Assembly (NCBI GenBank): GCA_947173955.1
Contig: CAMWHE010000006.1
Span: 1-64,000, forward strand
From: an uncultured Bacteroidales bacterium
Lineage (GTDB): Bacteria > Bacteroidota > Bacteroidia > Bacteroidales > Muribaculaceae
Length of the DNA stretch: 64,000 nucleotides
Direction: 5' to 3'
Shown here: one piece after another, positions 55,477 to 64,000 of the stretch
Position numbering within the stretch: position 1 is the stretch's first letter
Layout: each line of letters begins with the position of its first letter
The notes under the pieces: model-generated
Databases searched by the model: none
Seen by the model: only the letters and a program-made list of their open reading frames with translations
What the model was told of the DNA's origin: nothing
Made by a program: the position numbers and the translations under genes

Positions 55477-56925
55477 TTATAGGATCGGGGCGAAGATGCG
55501 CATCAGCGACTCTTTGGCTTTCTGGCGCTTGGGACGGCGACGCCACTCGGCGCCTTTGACGCGATAGCACTCGGCCTGATCGGCATAGAACTGTTCCCGC
55601 AGCTTCTCGTTAAACTCCCGGGAATAGATGAACATATTGCTTTCGAAATTATGCTCCACGCTGCGGAAATCAAAGTTTGTAGATCCGACCGTGGCAAACT
55701 CATCGTCGACAAGCATCGACTTGCTGTGAAGCATACCCGGCTCATAGAGATAAAACTTGATGCCGGCCTGCAGACACTCATTGATATATGAGTAGGAAGC
55801 ATAGCGCAATATCTCCGAGTCGCTCCGGCGCGGAATCATGATCCTGACATCGACCTTGGCGAGCGCCGATGCCTGCAGGGCTCGCAGGAGAGCGTCGGTA
55901 GGCAGGAAATAAGGAGTCTGGATATAGATGCATTTCTTAGCCTGAGATATGGCCTGCAGGAAGACAAAGGCGATGTTGCTCCACTGGTCGTTAGGACCCG
56001 ATGTCAGAAGTTGCATCCCGTAGCTGCCCGCTTTGTGATGTTTAGTCGCCGGCTCTGACGTCTCCTCATCAAGCTTATGACCCATGGCATACCAGTCGAC
56101 GGCAAACGAATATTCGAGCGCCATGACGGCCGACCCCTTGATACGTAGGTGCAGGTCGCGCCATACGTCGAACTTGCCGCCGGTCAGATACCTGTCGGCA
56201 ATGTTCATACCGCCGATATATCCCGTCTCGCCGTCGATGATGCAAAGCTTACGGTGATTGCGCCAGTTGATGCGCGATCCAAGAAGCGGAAACGAAACCT
56301 TATAGAACGGATAGATCTCGATACCGGCGTCAGACATCGACCTGAAGAAACGTTTCCTGACGCGGAACGACCCCACATGATCATATATGACACGGACTTT
56401 CACACCGGCACGGGCACGCTTTATCAGCGCGTCGCGCAGACGGCATCCGACTTCATCGTCTGAGAGGATATAGTATTGGAGATTGATGTATCTGGTGGCT
56501 CCGGAGATGTCGACAAGCATGGCATCAATCTTGTCGCTGCCGTTATTGAACAGCTCGGCCGAGTTGTCGATGAAATAAGGGGCGCCGGCAAGCGACTGCG
56601 CGAGGCGAATGTGCTGCACGGAGCTGTCTGTGAGGTCAAGGCGACGCAGATCGCCCTTATAGCCTATCTCGCGACGGCGCAGCCTGCGACGGACGCTTCG
56701 CGAGACGATCCGCTTATTCTTGATATTTCTACCGAATACGATGTACAGAATCAGGCCGAAAGCCGGGAGCGCCAGAAGCACCGTGACCCATGCGAGTGTC
56801 TTGACGGGGTTGCGGTTCTGCGATATGACCACCCCTACTATCGAGATAATTGTAAGCGCATAGATCAGCGTGAAAAACCAGTAGATCCACGTCAGATTGA
56901 AATATTGCGACACAAATTCCGTCAT
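55477..56925 (-). CDS. cls: Cardiolipin synthase (phospholipase D family)
   Basis: Cls condenses phosphatidylglycerol molecules to cardiolipin. The 482-aa product has two N-terminal membrane segments (about 8-28 and 40-58), then two PLD domains. HKD motifs are NHRKLCIIDGETGYIGG in the first domain and LHSKSMLVDDEFATVGSTN in the second; both catalytic His/Lys/Asp sets are present. The C-terminus is basic (RRRPKRQKAKES). It is monocistronic. Confidence 0.95.
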   Translation of the reverse strand: MTEFVSQYFNLTWIYWFFTLIYALTIISIVGVVISQNRNPVKTLAWVTVLLALPAFGLILYIVFGRNIKNKRIVSRSVRRRLRRREIGYKGDLRRLDLTDSSVQHIRLAQSLAGAPYFIDNSAELFNNGSDKIDAMLVDISGATRYINLQYYILSDDEVGCRLRDALIKRARAGVKVRVIYDHVGSFRVRKRFFRSMSDAGIEIYPFYKVSFPLLGSRINWRNHRKLCIIDGETGYIGGMNIADRYLTGGKFDVWRDLHLRIKGSAVMALEYSFAVDWYAMGHKLDEETSEPATKHHKAGSYGMQLLTSGPNDQWSNIAFVFLQAISQAKKCIYIQTPYFLPTDALLRALQASALAKVDVRIMIPRRSDSEILRYASYSYINECLQAGIKFYLYEPGMLHSKSMLVDDEFATVGSTNFDFRSVEHNFESNMFIYSREFNEKLREQFYADQAECYRVKGAEWRRRPKRQKAKESLMRIFAPIL

Positions 56926-56971
56926 ACCCGATAATTTGCCCCTAAATTACAAAAACAAATCCACAAATTCC

Positions 56972-56979
56972 TATCTTTG
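56972..56979 (+). promoter_or_regulatory. -7 element for the GH28 gene
   Basis: TATCTTTG matches TAnnTTTG and lies 33 nt before the ATG at 57012. No TTTG at the standard distance upstream. Confidence 0.5.
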
Positions 56980-57011
56980 TAAATTAATAAATATGAAATA
57001 ATAGTTTGCAA

Positions 57012-58451
57012 ATGCGAGTAGGTCTTTTTTTGTTGGCATTGGCGACAGCATCATGTTGCTATGGCCGTGTGCTTAAGGCAACCGACCATGGCATCCGGTC
57101 CGATCAGGAGAAAGTGCAGACGGAAGCCATACAGAAGCTACTTGACAAAGCGGCGGAAGATGGCAGCGAGGTCTTGTTTCCGGCTGGAGTCTATGTGACG
57201 GGAACCATATACGTGCCGACCGGTGTCACAATCAATCTTGACCCCGGCGCCACACTCCTCGGCAGCCTCGATCCGTATGACTACGCCGGCTATGCGACAG
57301 ATACCCCGGAGGTCAATCTCCAGGCCGACAAATGCTCGAAGCGGATGCTGGCGCTCATCTGCTCACACGCCACACAGCGCATCGCCATCACGGGACACGG
57401 CACCATCGACGGCCGCGGACTCGAAGTAGCCCTCGCCATCGACAGTCTGCACCACATAGGGCAACGGATCGACCCCACCTACAACACCCGCCGCATGCGC
57501 CCTTCTATCCGGCCGAAACTGATCGATTTCGACGAGGTCGACACTCTGCTTATCGAAGGAATCAGCCTGCGCGCTTCAGCGTCATGGGGTCTGTCGCTCA
57601 ATAAATGCAACGACGTGACCATACGCGATATTGACTTCATCAACCGCGCATACTGGAACAACGACGGTATCGACATCGCTGACTGCCACAGAGTGCTGAT
57701 CACAGGATGCAGGATCAACTCGGCTGACGACGGAATCGTACTGAAATCGTTTGACCCGCTTGACGGCAACGAGGACGTGACGATAACCGACTGCGAGATA
57801 CGCAGCAGCGCCAATGCCGTAAAACTGGGGACAGAGTCGTTTGGCGGATTCCGACGTGTCAAGGTGTCTGATATCAAAGTGTTTGACACATTCCGGTCCG
57901 CGATAGCCCTTGAAAGTGTCGACGGCGCAAAGCTTGAGGATGTGACTGTAGACAATGTCACTGCCGTCAACACAGGCAACGCCATATTCATCCGCCTCGG
58001 CCACCGTCGCGGAGAGCATCCCGGGACTCTTAAGAACGTCTCAATCAGCAATCTGACATGCGAGATACCGTTCGGGCGCCCTGATACCGACTACGATCTG
58101 CGCGGGCCGGATATCAACACCATCCACAATCCCTTTCCATCCAGTATCACAGGGCTGCCTGACGCAAAAGTCGAAAACATCGTCCTGAGCAACATCAACA
58201 TCTCCTATCCGGGCCGTGGCACCCGCGGAATGGCCTATGTCGGGAGCTACCGGAGTGTACCGGAACAGAGGGCTGAATACCCGGAATTCCACATGTTCGG
58301 TGAACTGCCCGCGTGGGGATTTTTCCTCCGCCATATCGACGGGATCACATTCGACAACGTAAAAATCTCCGTGCGGGAGCCCGATTGCCGTCATGCAACT
58401 TTCACCGAGGATGTCACCTCCATGACCGGCTTCCCGGAAGTCGCCGGCTGA
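57012..58451 (+). CDS. GH28-family glycoside hydrolase (polygalacturonase-like)
   Basis: The 479-aa exported protein has a signal peptide (about 1-18) and a right-handed beta-helix. GH28 motifs are recognisable: YWNNDGIDIADC (NxD), NSADDGIVLKSFD (DD pair) and KLGTESFGGFR in the place of the usual GHG/RIK. The canonical acid residues seem present, so it is probably active, but on which pectin-like or other glycan is unclear. No SusC/SusD pair or other glycan-degradation genes lie nearby, so it is not in an obvious polysaccharide-utilisation locus. ATG 57012 is preferred to the TTG two codons upstream. Confidence 0.85.
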   Translation: MRVGLFLLALATASCCYGRVLKATDHGIRSDQEKVQTEAIQKLLDKAAEDGSEVLFPAGVYVTGTIYVPTGVTINLDPGATLLGSLDPYDYAGYATDTPEVNLQADKCSKRMLALICSHATQRIAITGHGTIDGRGLEVALAIDSLHHIGQRIDPTYNTRRMRPSIRPKLIDFDEVDTLLIEGISLRASASWGLSLNKCNDVTIRDIDFINRAYWNNDGIDIADCHRVLITGCRINSADDGIVLKSFDPLDGNEDVTITDCEIRSSANAVKLGTESFGGFRRVKVSDIKVFDTFRSAIALESVDGAKLEDVTVDNVTAVNTGNAIFIRLGHRRGEHPGTLKNVSISNLTCEIPFGRPDTDYDLRGPDINTIHNPFPSSITGLPDAKVENIVLSNINISYPGRGTRGMAYVGSYRSVPEQRAEYPEFHMFGELPAWGFFLRHIDGITFDNVKISVREPDCRHATFTEDVTSMTGFPEVAG

Positions 58452-58457
58452 CGCGTA

Positions 58458-59003
58458 TCAGAGAGCGGGCATGGGGATGCGGACGGTGAGGGGACGGCGA
58501 TGTTTCGGCGTGCGGAAGTAGTCGGAGGCCACGTCGATCAGCGGACGAAGATAGGCCTGGACGGCACTGGCTACTTCGCTGAAGCAAGACGACAGATGCT
58601 GTCCGAGCGTATTACCATTCTGTGCAGTCAGGATGCGCATTATGTTGTCGATCGTCTCGGCATAATGCTGCTTTATCCAGAGCAGACGGCGCACATTGTT
58701 GTCGTTCAGCGGCATATACACTGCCGGGGCATTCGCCGCGGCGGTCTGCTTCTTCGGTTTCGCAGGGGCGGCCTTGCGCTTCTCGGCGCGCTTGCGGGCG
58801 GCTTCGGCTCGGGTCTTCAGCTTCTTTACAAGGCTCTGAATCAGCGGATGAGCGTCAGTATAGGCTGAGAGGTCGATAGAGTCAGGAGCGGCAGCGGCAT
58901 TTTGTACGGCAGTCAGGATGGCCTGACGGAGTGTGGGGTCGGAGATTTCAAGAATCTGTGAAAATTCGTCGATGGTGAGTGTGATAGTCTTTGATTTATT
59001 CAT
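58458..59003 (-). CDS. Hypothetical protein
   Basis: From ATG 59003 the product is 181 aa: MNKSKTITLTIDEFSQILE, then an Ala/Lys/Arg-rich coiled segment (about 73-103, KKLKTRAEAARKRAEKRKAA) and a helical C-terminal half ending DYFRTPKHRRPLTVRIPMP. There is no signal or membrane segment. The Ala/Lys block resembles histone-H1-like or DNA-binding tails, but I do not recognise a family. It converges with the GH28 gene, leaving only 6 bp between stops. Confidence 0.6.
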   Translation of the reverse strand: MNKSKTITLTIDEFSQILEISDPTLRQAILTAVQNAAAAPDSIDLSAYTDAHPLIQSLVKKLKTRAEAARKRAEKRKAAPAKPKKQTAAANAPAVYMPLNDNNVRRLLWIKQHYAETIDNIMRILTAQNGNTLGQHLSSCFSEVASAVQAYLRPLIDVASDYFRTPKHRRPLTVRIPMPAL

Positions 59004-59093
59004 AGTAAATTGTGTGTTATTGTGTTTTCCATCGCAAAGATGCACACAAAATCGCCCCGGACGGATGCACATTATACACTTTTGAGCTTTCCA

Positions 59094-59229
59094 CGGGTTC
59101 AAGAACCCGCGGATAACGAAGTTCAGCCCGTCCCGGGCTGGCAATGAGTAAGATATGCCCAAAGGTCACCCGCAGGAGCGGGTGACAGCAGAGTAGCCTG
59201 TGGTAAAGGCGACAAGCCGAAACCACAGG
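59094..59229. repeat. Cluster of four tandem GC-rich hairpins
   Basis: Four perfect stems follow one another: CGGGTTC-aa-GAACCCG (59094-59109), CAGCCCG-tcc-CGGGCTG (59124-59140), GTCACCCGC-agga-GCGGGTGAC (59165-59186), and CCTGTGGT/ACCACAGG enclosing GGC/GCC (59197-59229). No credible gene covers them. The pattern suggests a dispersed intergenic palindromic repeat or a structured RNA; I recall similar intergenic blocks in Bacteroidales but cannot confirm copy number from one window. It lies in the upstream region of the gene at 58458-59003. Confidence 0.6.
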
Positions 59230-59244
59230 AACATCTAAAAAGTG

Positions 59245-59280
59245 ATAAGCTCCTTAACTATGAATAGTTAAGGAGCTTAT
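59245..59280 (-). terminator. Terminator of tRNA-Leu
   Basis: Perfect 16-bp stem ATAAGCTCCTTAACTA / TAGTTAAGGAGCTTAT with loop TGAA lies 4 nt from the tRNA-Leu 3' end; TTTTT follows shortly after on the minus strand. Confidence 0.88.
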
Positions 59281-59284
59281 TCTG

Positions 59285-59366
59285 TGCGCATGAAGGGACT
59301 CGAACCCCCACGACCTTAAGTCATTAGATCCTAAGTCTAACGCGGCTACCATTACGCCACATGCGC
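59285..59366 (-). tRNA. tRNA-Leu (anticodon TAG)
   Basis: Minus strand: acceptor stem GCGCATG/CATGCGC, discriminator A at 59285, anticodon loop CTTAGGA with stem TTAGA/TCTAA giving anticodon TAG. A class II variable arm and T arm GGGGGTTCGAGTCCC are present. Class II shape and anticodon agree on leucine. Confidence 0.96.
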
Positions 59367-59382
59367 ATTCATCAGGATGGTG

Positions 59383-59414
59383 CAAAGTTAGCGACTTTCT
59401 GTCAATTGTGCAAA
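59383..59414 (-). promoter_or_regulatory. Housekeeping promoter of tRNA-Leu
   Basis: On the minus strand TTTG (59411-59414), exactly 20 nt, then TAACTTTG (59383-59390), ending about 16 nt before the tRNA 5' end. Confidence 0.85.
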
Positions 59415-59495
59415 TGGCCGTAAGTTTTTTTAATGTGTAATAAAAAAAGCGAGCGAGCAAGAGATGCTCGCTCGCATATAAGTCAGCTGAAAATG

Positions 59496-60698
59496 TTAGC
59501 GGATAATAATATATCCGGCAGCTTCGAGGGCTGAATGGATCTCGTTGACGTGCTCGGGATTGCGTGTCTCAAGCTCAACCTGAAGCTCGCAATTGTTTAT
59601 ACCGGATTTGTTGGATGTTCGTCCGTGGTTGACACTGAGGATATTGCCACCATGCTTGCCGATGACGTCGCAGACACCGGACAGCTGTCCGGGCTTGTCG
59701 TTAAGGTCAAGGGTTATCCGGCAGATGCGTCCGCTCTTGGTCAGGCCACGGGTAATCACTCTATTCAATATAGTAACGTCGATGTTGCCGCCAGATACAA
59801 GACATACGACTTTCTTACCTTTTATAGGTAGCTTACCGAACATTGCGGCGGCCACGGCTACTGCCCCGGCACCTTCGGCCACAAGCTTCTGCTTCTCGAT
59901 GAGAGTCAGGATCGCGGCAGCAATCTCGTCCTCGCTCACGGTCACGATCTCGTCGACATATTCCTTGCAGGCCTTGAATGTGAGTGTCCCGGGCTCCTTG
60001 ACGGCAATGCCGTCGGCTATGGTCGAGACGGCATCGAGACGCTTTCGCTCGCCATCAGCTATAGACATGAACATACTCGGAGCGCCGGCTGCCTGAACGC
60101 CATATACCTTGATATCGGGGCGCAGAGTCTTGACTGTGTATGCGACTCCGGCGATAAGGCCACCGCCACCTATCGGTACTATGATGGCCTCGACATCCGG
60201 CATTTCCTCAAGAATCTCGAGTCCGATCGTGCCCTGACCGGCAATAACCAGAGGATCATCAAAAGGATGGACGAAGGTGTAGCCTTCTTTGTCACGCAAC
60301 TCAAGAGCCTTGTTGTATGCATCATCATAGACACCGTCGACAAGACATACTTCGGCTCCGAGAGCCTTTGTCGCCTCAACCTTGGAGAGCGGAGCGCCGG
60401 AGGGGAGACATATCAGAGCCTTTATGCCATTACGGGCTGCGCCGAGCGCCACGCCCTGTGCATGATTACCGGCTGAGCAGGCTATTACACCACGGGACTT
60501 CTCCTCCGGAGTCAACTGTGATATCTTAAAATATGCGCCACGCAATTTAAAAGAGCCTGTATACTGCAGATTCTCGGGTTTCAGATATACTTCTGCGTCA
60601 GGAGCCAACTGTGTCGGCCCGATAAGGCGCGGATGACGTGCTACATCGGCAAGTACCTGCTGCGCACGATAAACATCGCTGATCTTGAGTTCTTCCAT
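59496..60698 (-). CDS. ilvA: Threonine ammonia-lyase
   Basis: Threonine dehydratase deaminates threonine to 2-oxobutyrate, the first step toward isoleucine. The 400-aa PLP enzyme has Lys51 in YTGSFKLRGAYFKI and the phosphate loop VPIGGGGLIAG. A single C-terminal ACT domain (about 325-400, RITLDLNDKPGQLSGVCDVIG) fits the shorter form with one regulatory domain. Neighbouring isoleucine genes are absent, so a biosynthetic or a catabolic role both remain possible. Confidence 0.92.
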   Translation of the reverse strand: MEELKISDVYRAQQVLADVARHPRLIGPTQLAPDAEVYLKPENLQYTGSFKLRGAYFKISQLTPEEKSRGVIACSAGNHAQGVALGAARNGIKALICLPSGAPLSKVEATKALGAEVCLVDGVYDDAYNKALELRDKEGYTFVHPFDDPLVIAGQGTIGLEILEEMPDVEAIIVPIGGGGLIAGVAYTVKTLRPDIKVYGVQAAGAPSMFMSIADGERKRLDAVSTIADGIAVKEPGTLTFKACKEYVDEIVTVSEDEIAAAILTLIEKQKLVAEGAGAVAVAAAMFGKLPIKGKKVVCLVSGGNIDVTILNRVITRGLTKSGRICRITLDLNDKPGQLSGVCDVIGKHGGNILSVNHGRTSNKSGINNCELQVELETRNPEHVNEIHSALEAAGYIIIR

Positions 60699-60827
60699 TT
60701 TCGTATTTTAGCCTTTGGAGCTGATTATATCATTACCTGATCTAATACTGTCAGGACTGATACAAAATAACCGCAAAAATTTGATTTCTGCAAATGATTG
60801 CAACCAATTTTACGGCGACCGGTCAAA

Positions 60828-61322
60828 TCATTTTGCCGGCAGGAGAAGCATGGGATAAGGATCTGACAATGCGACAGGGGATTCCGACTTCAACCGCAGG
60901 AAAATGTCGGCGAGCTCCTGATCCGAAGCAGGCGCACCGACCGCCACATAGTAGAGCGGCTCGGCTGTAACGAGCAAGCAGGCATCGTCATAACCGGCAT
61001 CACGCAGCCTCCTGCACAGCGAGCGCGCATTGAAAAGCTGCTTGAACTGTGCCGCGACTACATACCGCCCGGCCAACGGTTCGTCAGACTGACCGTCAAC
61101 GGCCTTTACCCTGACTGTCACTGCCGGAATCTCTACTCCGGCAGCCATAACCGTGGAGGGGCGGCTCTGACGCCTGATCTCATCGTAGACAGTGCCGTCG
61201 ATGCCGTTCCAAGAGTCACGATGCGCCTTTGCCTTCTCATAGGCAGCCCGATAATTAGCCTCTGTCGTGCGGCATCCGCCCAGAAAAAGAATTAATAAAA
61301 AAGGGAAAATAAGCTTCTTCAT
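60828..61322 (-). CDS. SPOR-domain-like lipoprotein
   Basis: The 164-aa protein has a lipoprotein signal with lipobox LGGC (Cys about 17). The C-terminal part (about 85-150: RYVVAAQFKQLFNARSLCRR LRDAGYDDACLL then YYVAVGAPAS) looks like a SPOR domain, which binds denuded glycan strands at division sites. The middle (about 25-70) is helical and unassigned. Its ATG overlaps the stop of the YfcE-like gene by 4 bases. Confidence 0.75.
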   Translation of the reverse strand: MKKLIFPFLLILFLGGCRTTEANYRAAYEKAKAHRDSWNGIDGTVYDEIRRQSRPSTVMAAGVEIPAVTVRVKAVDGQSDEPLAGRYVVAAQFKQLFNARSLCRRLRDAGYDDACLLVTAEPLYYVAVGAPASDQELADIFLRLKSESPVALSDPYPMLLLPAK

Positions 61323-61822
61323 ACCTTTAGTTTTCCAAGTTCGATTACCTCCAGATCCTTCATATCGGCACCGTCAATAGTCAGCCGGATAAGCGTACGC
61401 TCTTTCTGCCAGCCGTGATGACCTGCCGCTCCGGGGTTTATATGCAGACACTCAAGCGCATTGTCGTACATTACTTTCAGAATATGGGAATGCCCGGCTA
61501 CAAAAAGCGCTGCGCGGGAATCATGTATCATACGGGGAATGCCTGGAGCATATCGACCGGGGTAGCCACCGATGTGAGTCATCAGGACATTGATCCCTTC
61601 GACCGTGAACTGCTCAACCTCACGACATCGCCGACGCACTACCTGCCCGTCGATGTTACCGCTGACCGCACGGACAACCGGCGCCACCCCCTCGAGACGC
61701 GCTATGACGGAGATATCGCCCACATCGCCTGCATGCCATATCTCATCGCAATCCTTGAAGTGGAGCGCGAAGCGGTCATCCCAGCATGAGTGAGTATCGG
61801 AAAGTATGCCTATTCTTTTCAT
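61319..61822 (-). CDS. YfcE/MJ0936-family phosphodiesterase
   Basis: The 167-aa calcineurin-type phosphoesterase has the metal-binding motifs GILSDTHSCWD, HAGDVGD, SGNIDG, THIGGYPGR and GHSHILK, then NPGAAGHHG. All metal ligands are present, so a two-metal phosphodiesterase is likely; the physiological substrate is unknown. It is the first gene of a two-gene operon with the SPOR lipoprotein. Confidence 0.93.
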   Translation of the reverse strand: MKRIGILSDTHSCWDDRFALHFKDCDEIWHAGDVGDISVIARLEGVAPVVRAVSGNIDGQVVRRRCREVEQFTVEGINVLMTHIGGYPGRYAPGIPRMIHDSRAALFVAGHSHILKVMYDNALECLHINPGAAGHHGWQKERTLIRLTIDGADMKDLEVIELGKLKV

Positions 61823-61833
61823 TATCTTCTGTG

Positions 61834-61876
61834 TAAAAAAGAAACGGACACCGGGACGCTTTTGTTCCGGTGCCCG
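61834..61876 (-). terminator. Intrinsic terminator after the C1 peptidase gene
   Basis: GGcACCGGaAC / GTcCCGGTGtCC pairing around a short loop on the minus strand, followed by TTTCTTTTTTAC. It separates the peptidase from the phosphoesterase operon. Confidence 0.75.
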
Positions 61877-61896
61877 CAGATTTCTGAGGTAAAAAG

Positions 61897-63105
61897 TTAT
61901 TTCTTTATCCCTAATTTTTTAGCGATATCCTTGGGGAGAGCGTCACGATGAACATAGATATTCATGGTCTTTGCAAGCACATACGGCTCTGAAGCGTAGA
62001 GATAACCGCCATATACCTGCTTGTCGGTCCATGAATTACGCACTTTGTAGTAGCGCTTGCCGTTCTGGTCGGTAGCATAGCCTACGATCTCCATGCCATG
62101 GTCATCAGTAGTCTCCTGACGATCAAACATATCCTGACGCAGCTCCTGAGTGACAACGATTTCATCGACCGGACCTTCGATATCAAAGCGCTCAGAATTC
62201 TTCTCGGCATCTGTGAGTTTGACCCAGCGGGCGAGCTCGGTGCCGTCCATGTCGGTGGTGTTTTTCTCAGCCGGAATCACGGCCACACCTTTTTTCCACT
62301 TGAAGCCGGGCTCGCTGACATCGGCAGCCCATACCATCGGATAGCCGTTCTCGACAGCATTATCAATGACAGCCTTAAACTCATCAAGAGGCAGGTTGTA
62401 GTACTGACCGTAAAGCCAGTTATCGGGAACCTCAACTACAAACTGCTCATAGAACGGATGATGACTGAAGGATGTAAGAGCCACATACTCGTCAGGATTT
62501 ATACCCAGTTCCTTCGCATAGGTTTTGGGAGTGTAAGTCTTTCCATCGACAACGAATGTCTCGGGGACTTCACCGAGGTAAGCGTCCAGGATGCCTGAGA
62601 GACCCTTGGCCCATGCGGTAGAGAGGCGCTTGTTAGGCTTGCCAACTACACCGCGGAGATATCCTTTCATAGCACTTTCCATCTCAGAGTGCATATGATT
62701 GTCTTCGCCATAGCTGAGACCGGGATAGACGCTTTCAGGCACGATGCCATAATTGGCCCATACATATGGAACATCGAGGAGACTGCCGCCCTGCGAGAAG
62801 TTGGCAGTGCCATACATTCTCACATAACGGTCCGCCTTGTCCTCATAGCACTTGCGGACAGTGTACATTTCGGCGAGGTCGACCGGCTTGCCTCCCTTAC
62901 GGATTATCTCATCCTCAAAGAAAGTAGTCCCGGCGAAGCACCAGCATGTGCCGCTCTTATTCTGATCGCGTACAGGGGTCGACTCCACGACACGGACATC
63001 GGTAAAGACGAATCCCGCTGAATCCTTCTGCTCTTTCGGTTTGTCCTGTGCGACGGCTGAAAGCGCGGCCACCCCCATCAGGGCAGCCAGTATTCTCGCA
63101 TTCAT
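61897..63105 (-). CDS. C1-family cysteine peptidase (aminopeptidase C / bleomycin hydrolase-like)
   Basis: From ATG 63105 the product is 402 aa (a GTG one codon earlier is in frame). A signal peptide covers about 1-19. The papain-like triad is visible: oxyanion Gln and catalytic Cys54 in RDQNKSGTCWCFAG, His in DDHGMEIVGYA, and Asn in YYKVRNSW. The layout resembles PepC/bleomycin hydrolase, but the signal peptide suggests an exported enzyme. The start lies 6 bp after the fabD stop, so the two are co-transcribed. Confidence 0.9.
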   Translation of the reverse strand: MNARILAALMGVAALSAVAQDKPKEQKDSAGFVFTDVRVVESTPVRDQNKSGTCWCFAGTTFFEDEIIRKGGKPVDLAEMYTVRKCYEDKADRYVRMYGTANFSQGGSLLDVPYVWANYGIVPESVYPGLSYGEDNHMHSEMESAMKGYLRGVVGKPNKRLSTAWAKGLSGILDAYLGEVPETFVVDGKTYTPKTYAKELGINPDEYVALTSFSHHPFYEQFVVEVPDNWLYGQYYNLPLDEFKAVIDNAVENGYPMVWAADVSEPGFKWKKGVAVIPAEKNTTDMDGTELARWVKLTDAEKNSERFDIEGPVDEIVVTQELRQDMFDRQETTDDHGMEIVGYATDQNGKRYYKVRNSWTDKQVYGGYLYASEPYVLAKTMNIYVHRDALPKDIAKKLGIKK

Positions 63106-63111
63106 CACGGC

Positions 63112-63990
63112 TTACTGTTTACCGGAAACGGCTGCGTTACGGTCGATCTTGAGGACAAGACCCTGGAGAACCTTGCCCGGGCCGAGCTCAACAAATTCGG
63201 TAGCTCCGTCGGCTATCATGTTCTGCACGGTCTGAGTCCAGCGCACGGGAGCTGTGAGCTGAGCGACAAGATTTGCTTTAATCTCGGCGGGATCGGTATG
63301 AGGGAGAGCATCCACATTCTGATAAACGGGACAAGAGGGGGTGTGTACCTCGGTAGCCTCGATAGCCTCGGCAAGCTCGGCTCGCGCGGGCTCCATGCAG
63401 GGAGAATGGAACGCACCGCCTACCTTGAGCTTGAGCGCACGTTTCGCACCGGCGGCAAGAAGTTTCTCGCAAGCGGCATCGATAGCCTCGATATCGCCTG
63501 AGATCACAAGCTGACCGGGGCAGTTGTAGTTGGCGCAAACCACTACACCGGGGACTGAAGCGCATATTTCCTCGACCTTCTCATCGGGGAGGGCAAGCAC
63601 GGCAGCCATAGTAGAAGGCTTGAGCTCGCAGGCTTTCTGCATCGCCATAGCGCGGGCTGCGACAAGCTTCAGGCCGTCTTCAAACGAAAGAGCTCCGGCG
63701 GCAGTCAGTGCTGAAAATTCGCCGAGCGAATGGCCGGCGACCATGTCGGGTTTGAACTCTTCGCCGAGGGTCTTGGCAAGAATCACCGAGTGAAGGAAAA
63801 TGGCAGGCTGAGTGACCTTGGTCTGGCGAAGATCTTCGTCAGTACCCTCAAACATCAGGTCGGTAATACGGAAACCGAGGATCTCGTTAGCTTTTTCAAA
63901 CATCTCGCGGGCCTCGGGATTATTGTCGTAGAGGTCCTTGCCCATGCCCACAAACTGGGCACCCTGGCCGGGAAATACAAATGCTTTCAT
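63112..63990 (-). CDS. fabD: Malonyl-CoA:ACP transacylase
   Basis: FabD loads malonyl groups onto acyl carrier protein for fatty acid synthesis. The 292-aa product has FVFPGQGAQFVGMGKDLY, catalytic Ser88 in VAGHSLGEFSAL, the active-site His in GGAFHSPCM, and QLTAPVRWTQTV. The gene is complete; its start is 10 nt from the window end, so the promoter lies outside. It is followed by the C1 peptidase gene. Confidence 0.97.
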   Translation of the reverse strand: MKAFVFPGQGAQFVGMGKDLYDNNPEAREMFEKANEILGFRITDLMFEGTDEDLRQTKVTQPAIFLHSVILAKTLGEEFKPDMVAGHSLGEFSALTAAGALSFEDGLKLVAARAMAMQKACELKPSTMAAVLALPDEKVEEICASVPGVVVCANYNCPGQLVISGDIEAIDAACEKLLAAGAKRALKLKVGGAFHSPCMEPARAELAEAIEATEVHTPSCPVYQNVDALPHTDPAEIKANLVAQLTAPVRWTQTVQNMIADGATEFVELGPGKVLQGLVLKIDRNAAVSGKQ

Positions 63991-64000
63991 ATAAAGAATG

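Noticed and set aside
59017-59226. Minus-strand frame of 69 codons across the hairpin cluster
   Set aside because: It is created by the palindromes themselves and has no start context or family similarity.

Overview
This 64 kb window looks like a chromosomal segment of a Bacteroidales gut bacterium, most likely Muribaculaceae or a close relative (inference, no search was run). Support comes from the many promoter elements of the Bacteroidota housekeeping-sigma type (TTTG, about 20 nt, TAnnTTTG), Bacteroidota-restricted families (DUF3098, DUF3127, DUF4492, DUF4494, GldB-like), CBM20-GH77 MalQ, DUF4492-cydAB, a B12-dependent ribonucleotide reductase, and weak ribosome-binding sites with occasional TTG or GTG starts. 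Most of the window is densely packed housekeeping sequence.

Layout. 1-13.7 kb: tRNA-Ser, an ECF sigma factor with a membrane partner, malQ, nrdJ, a nitroreductase, dnaA, an amidase-mlaD envelope pair, a GldB-like lipoprotein, a thioredoxin-fold protein behind a structured leader, and flavodoxin. 13.7-20 kb: pyrB-pyrI-flavin reductase-glyA-plsC, then groESL, which carries a textbook sigma-54 promoter and an upstream palindrome. 20-32.8 kb: NlpC/P60 hydrolase, ligA, zinc protease, lipoprotein, miaB, a CoA-transferase, then ftsX-DUF3098-uppP-truB-queA-DUF2148-yigZ. 32.8-42.7 kb: DUF4492-cydA-cydB on the minus strand, DUF4494-yggS, a FucP-type MFS permease, transketolase, a major OmpA-family porin, and a DUF3127 protein with an SSB-like tail. 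42.8-48.6 kb: minus-strand run cdsA-purM-mltF-DUF3332-M23 peptidase. 48.7-52.5 kb: sua5-wcaJ-clc.

52.5-55.5 kb is the accessory, AT-rich island and the most unusual part. On the minus strand a SLOG nucleotide-sensor-like domain is fused directly to sigma-70 regions 1.2-2 with no DNA-binding regions 3/4. It is followed 44 bp later by a PD-(D/E)XK nuclease resembling PGN_0703-family restriction enzymes, and possibly by a small third gene. Upstream on the same strand lies a gene-free stretch with a good promoter, strong long-range complementarity, a candidate pseudoknot and a terminator-like 3' end: a candidate noncoding RNA of about 310 nt. Sensor-regulator, nuclease and RNA together are the best candidate for an undescribed system here, perhaps in phage defence (inference).

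55.5-64 kb returns to ordinary genes: cardiolipin synthase, a GH28 glycosidase, an unknown cytoplasmic protein, a cluster of tandem GC-rich hairpins, tRNA-Leu, threonine dehydratase, a SPOR lipoprotein with a YfcE-like phosphoesterase, a C1 peptidase and fabD, which begins 10 nt before the window edge.
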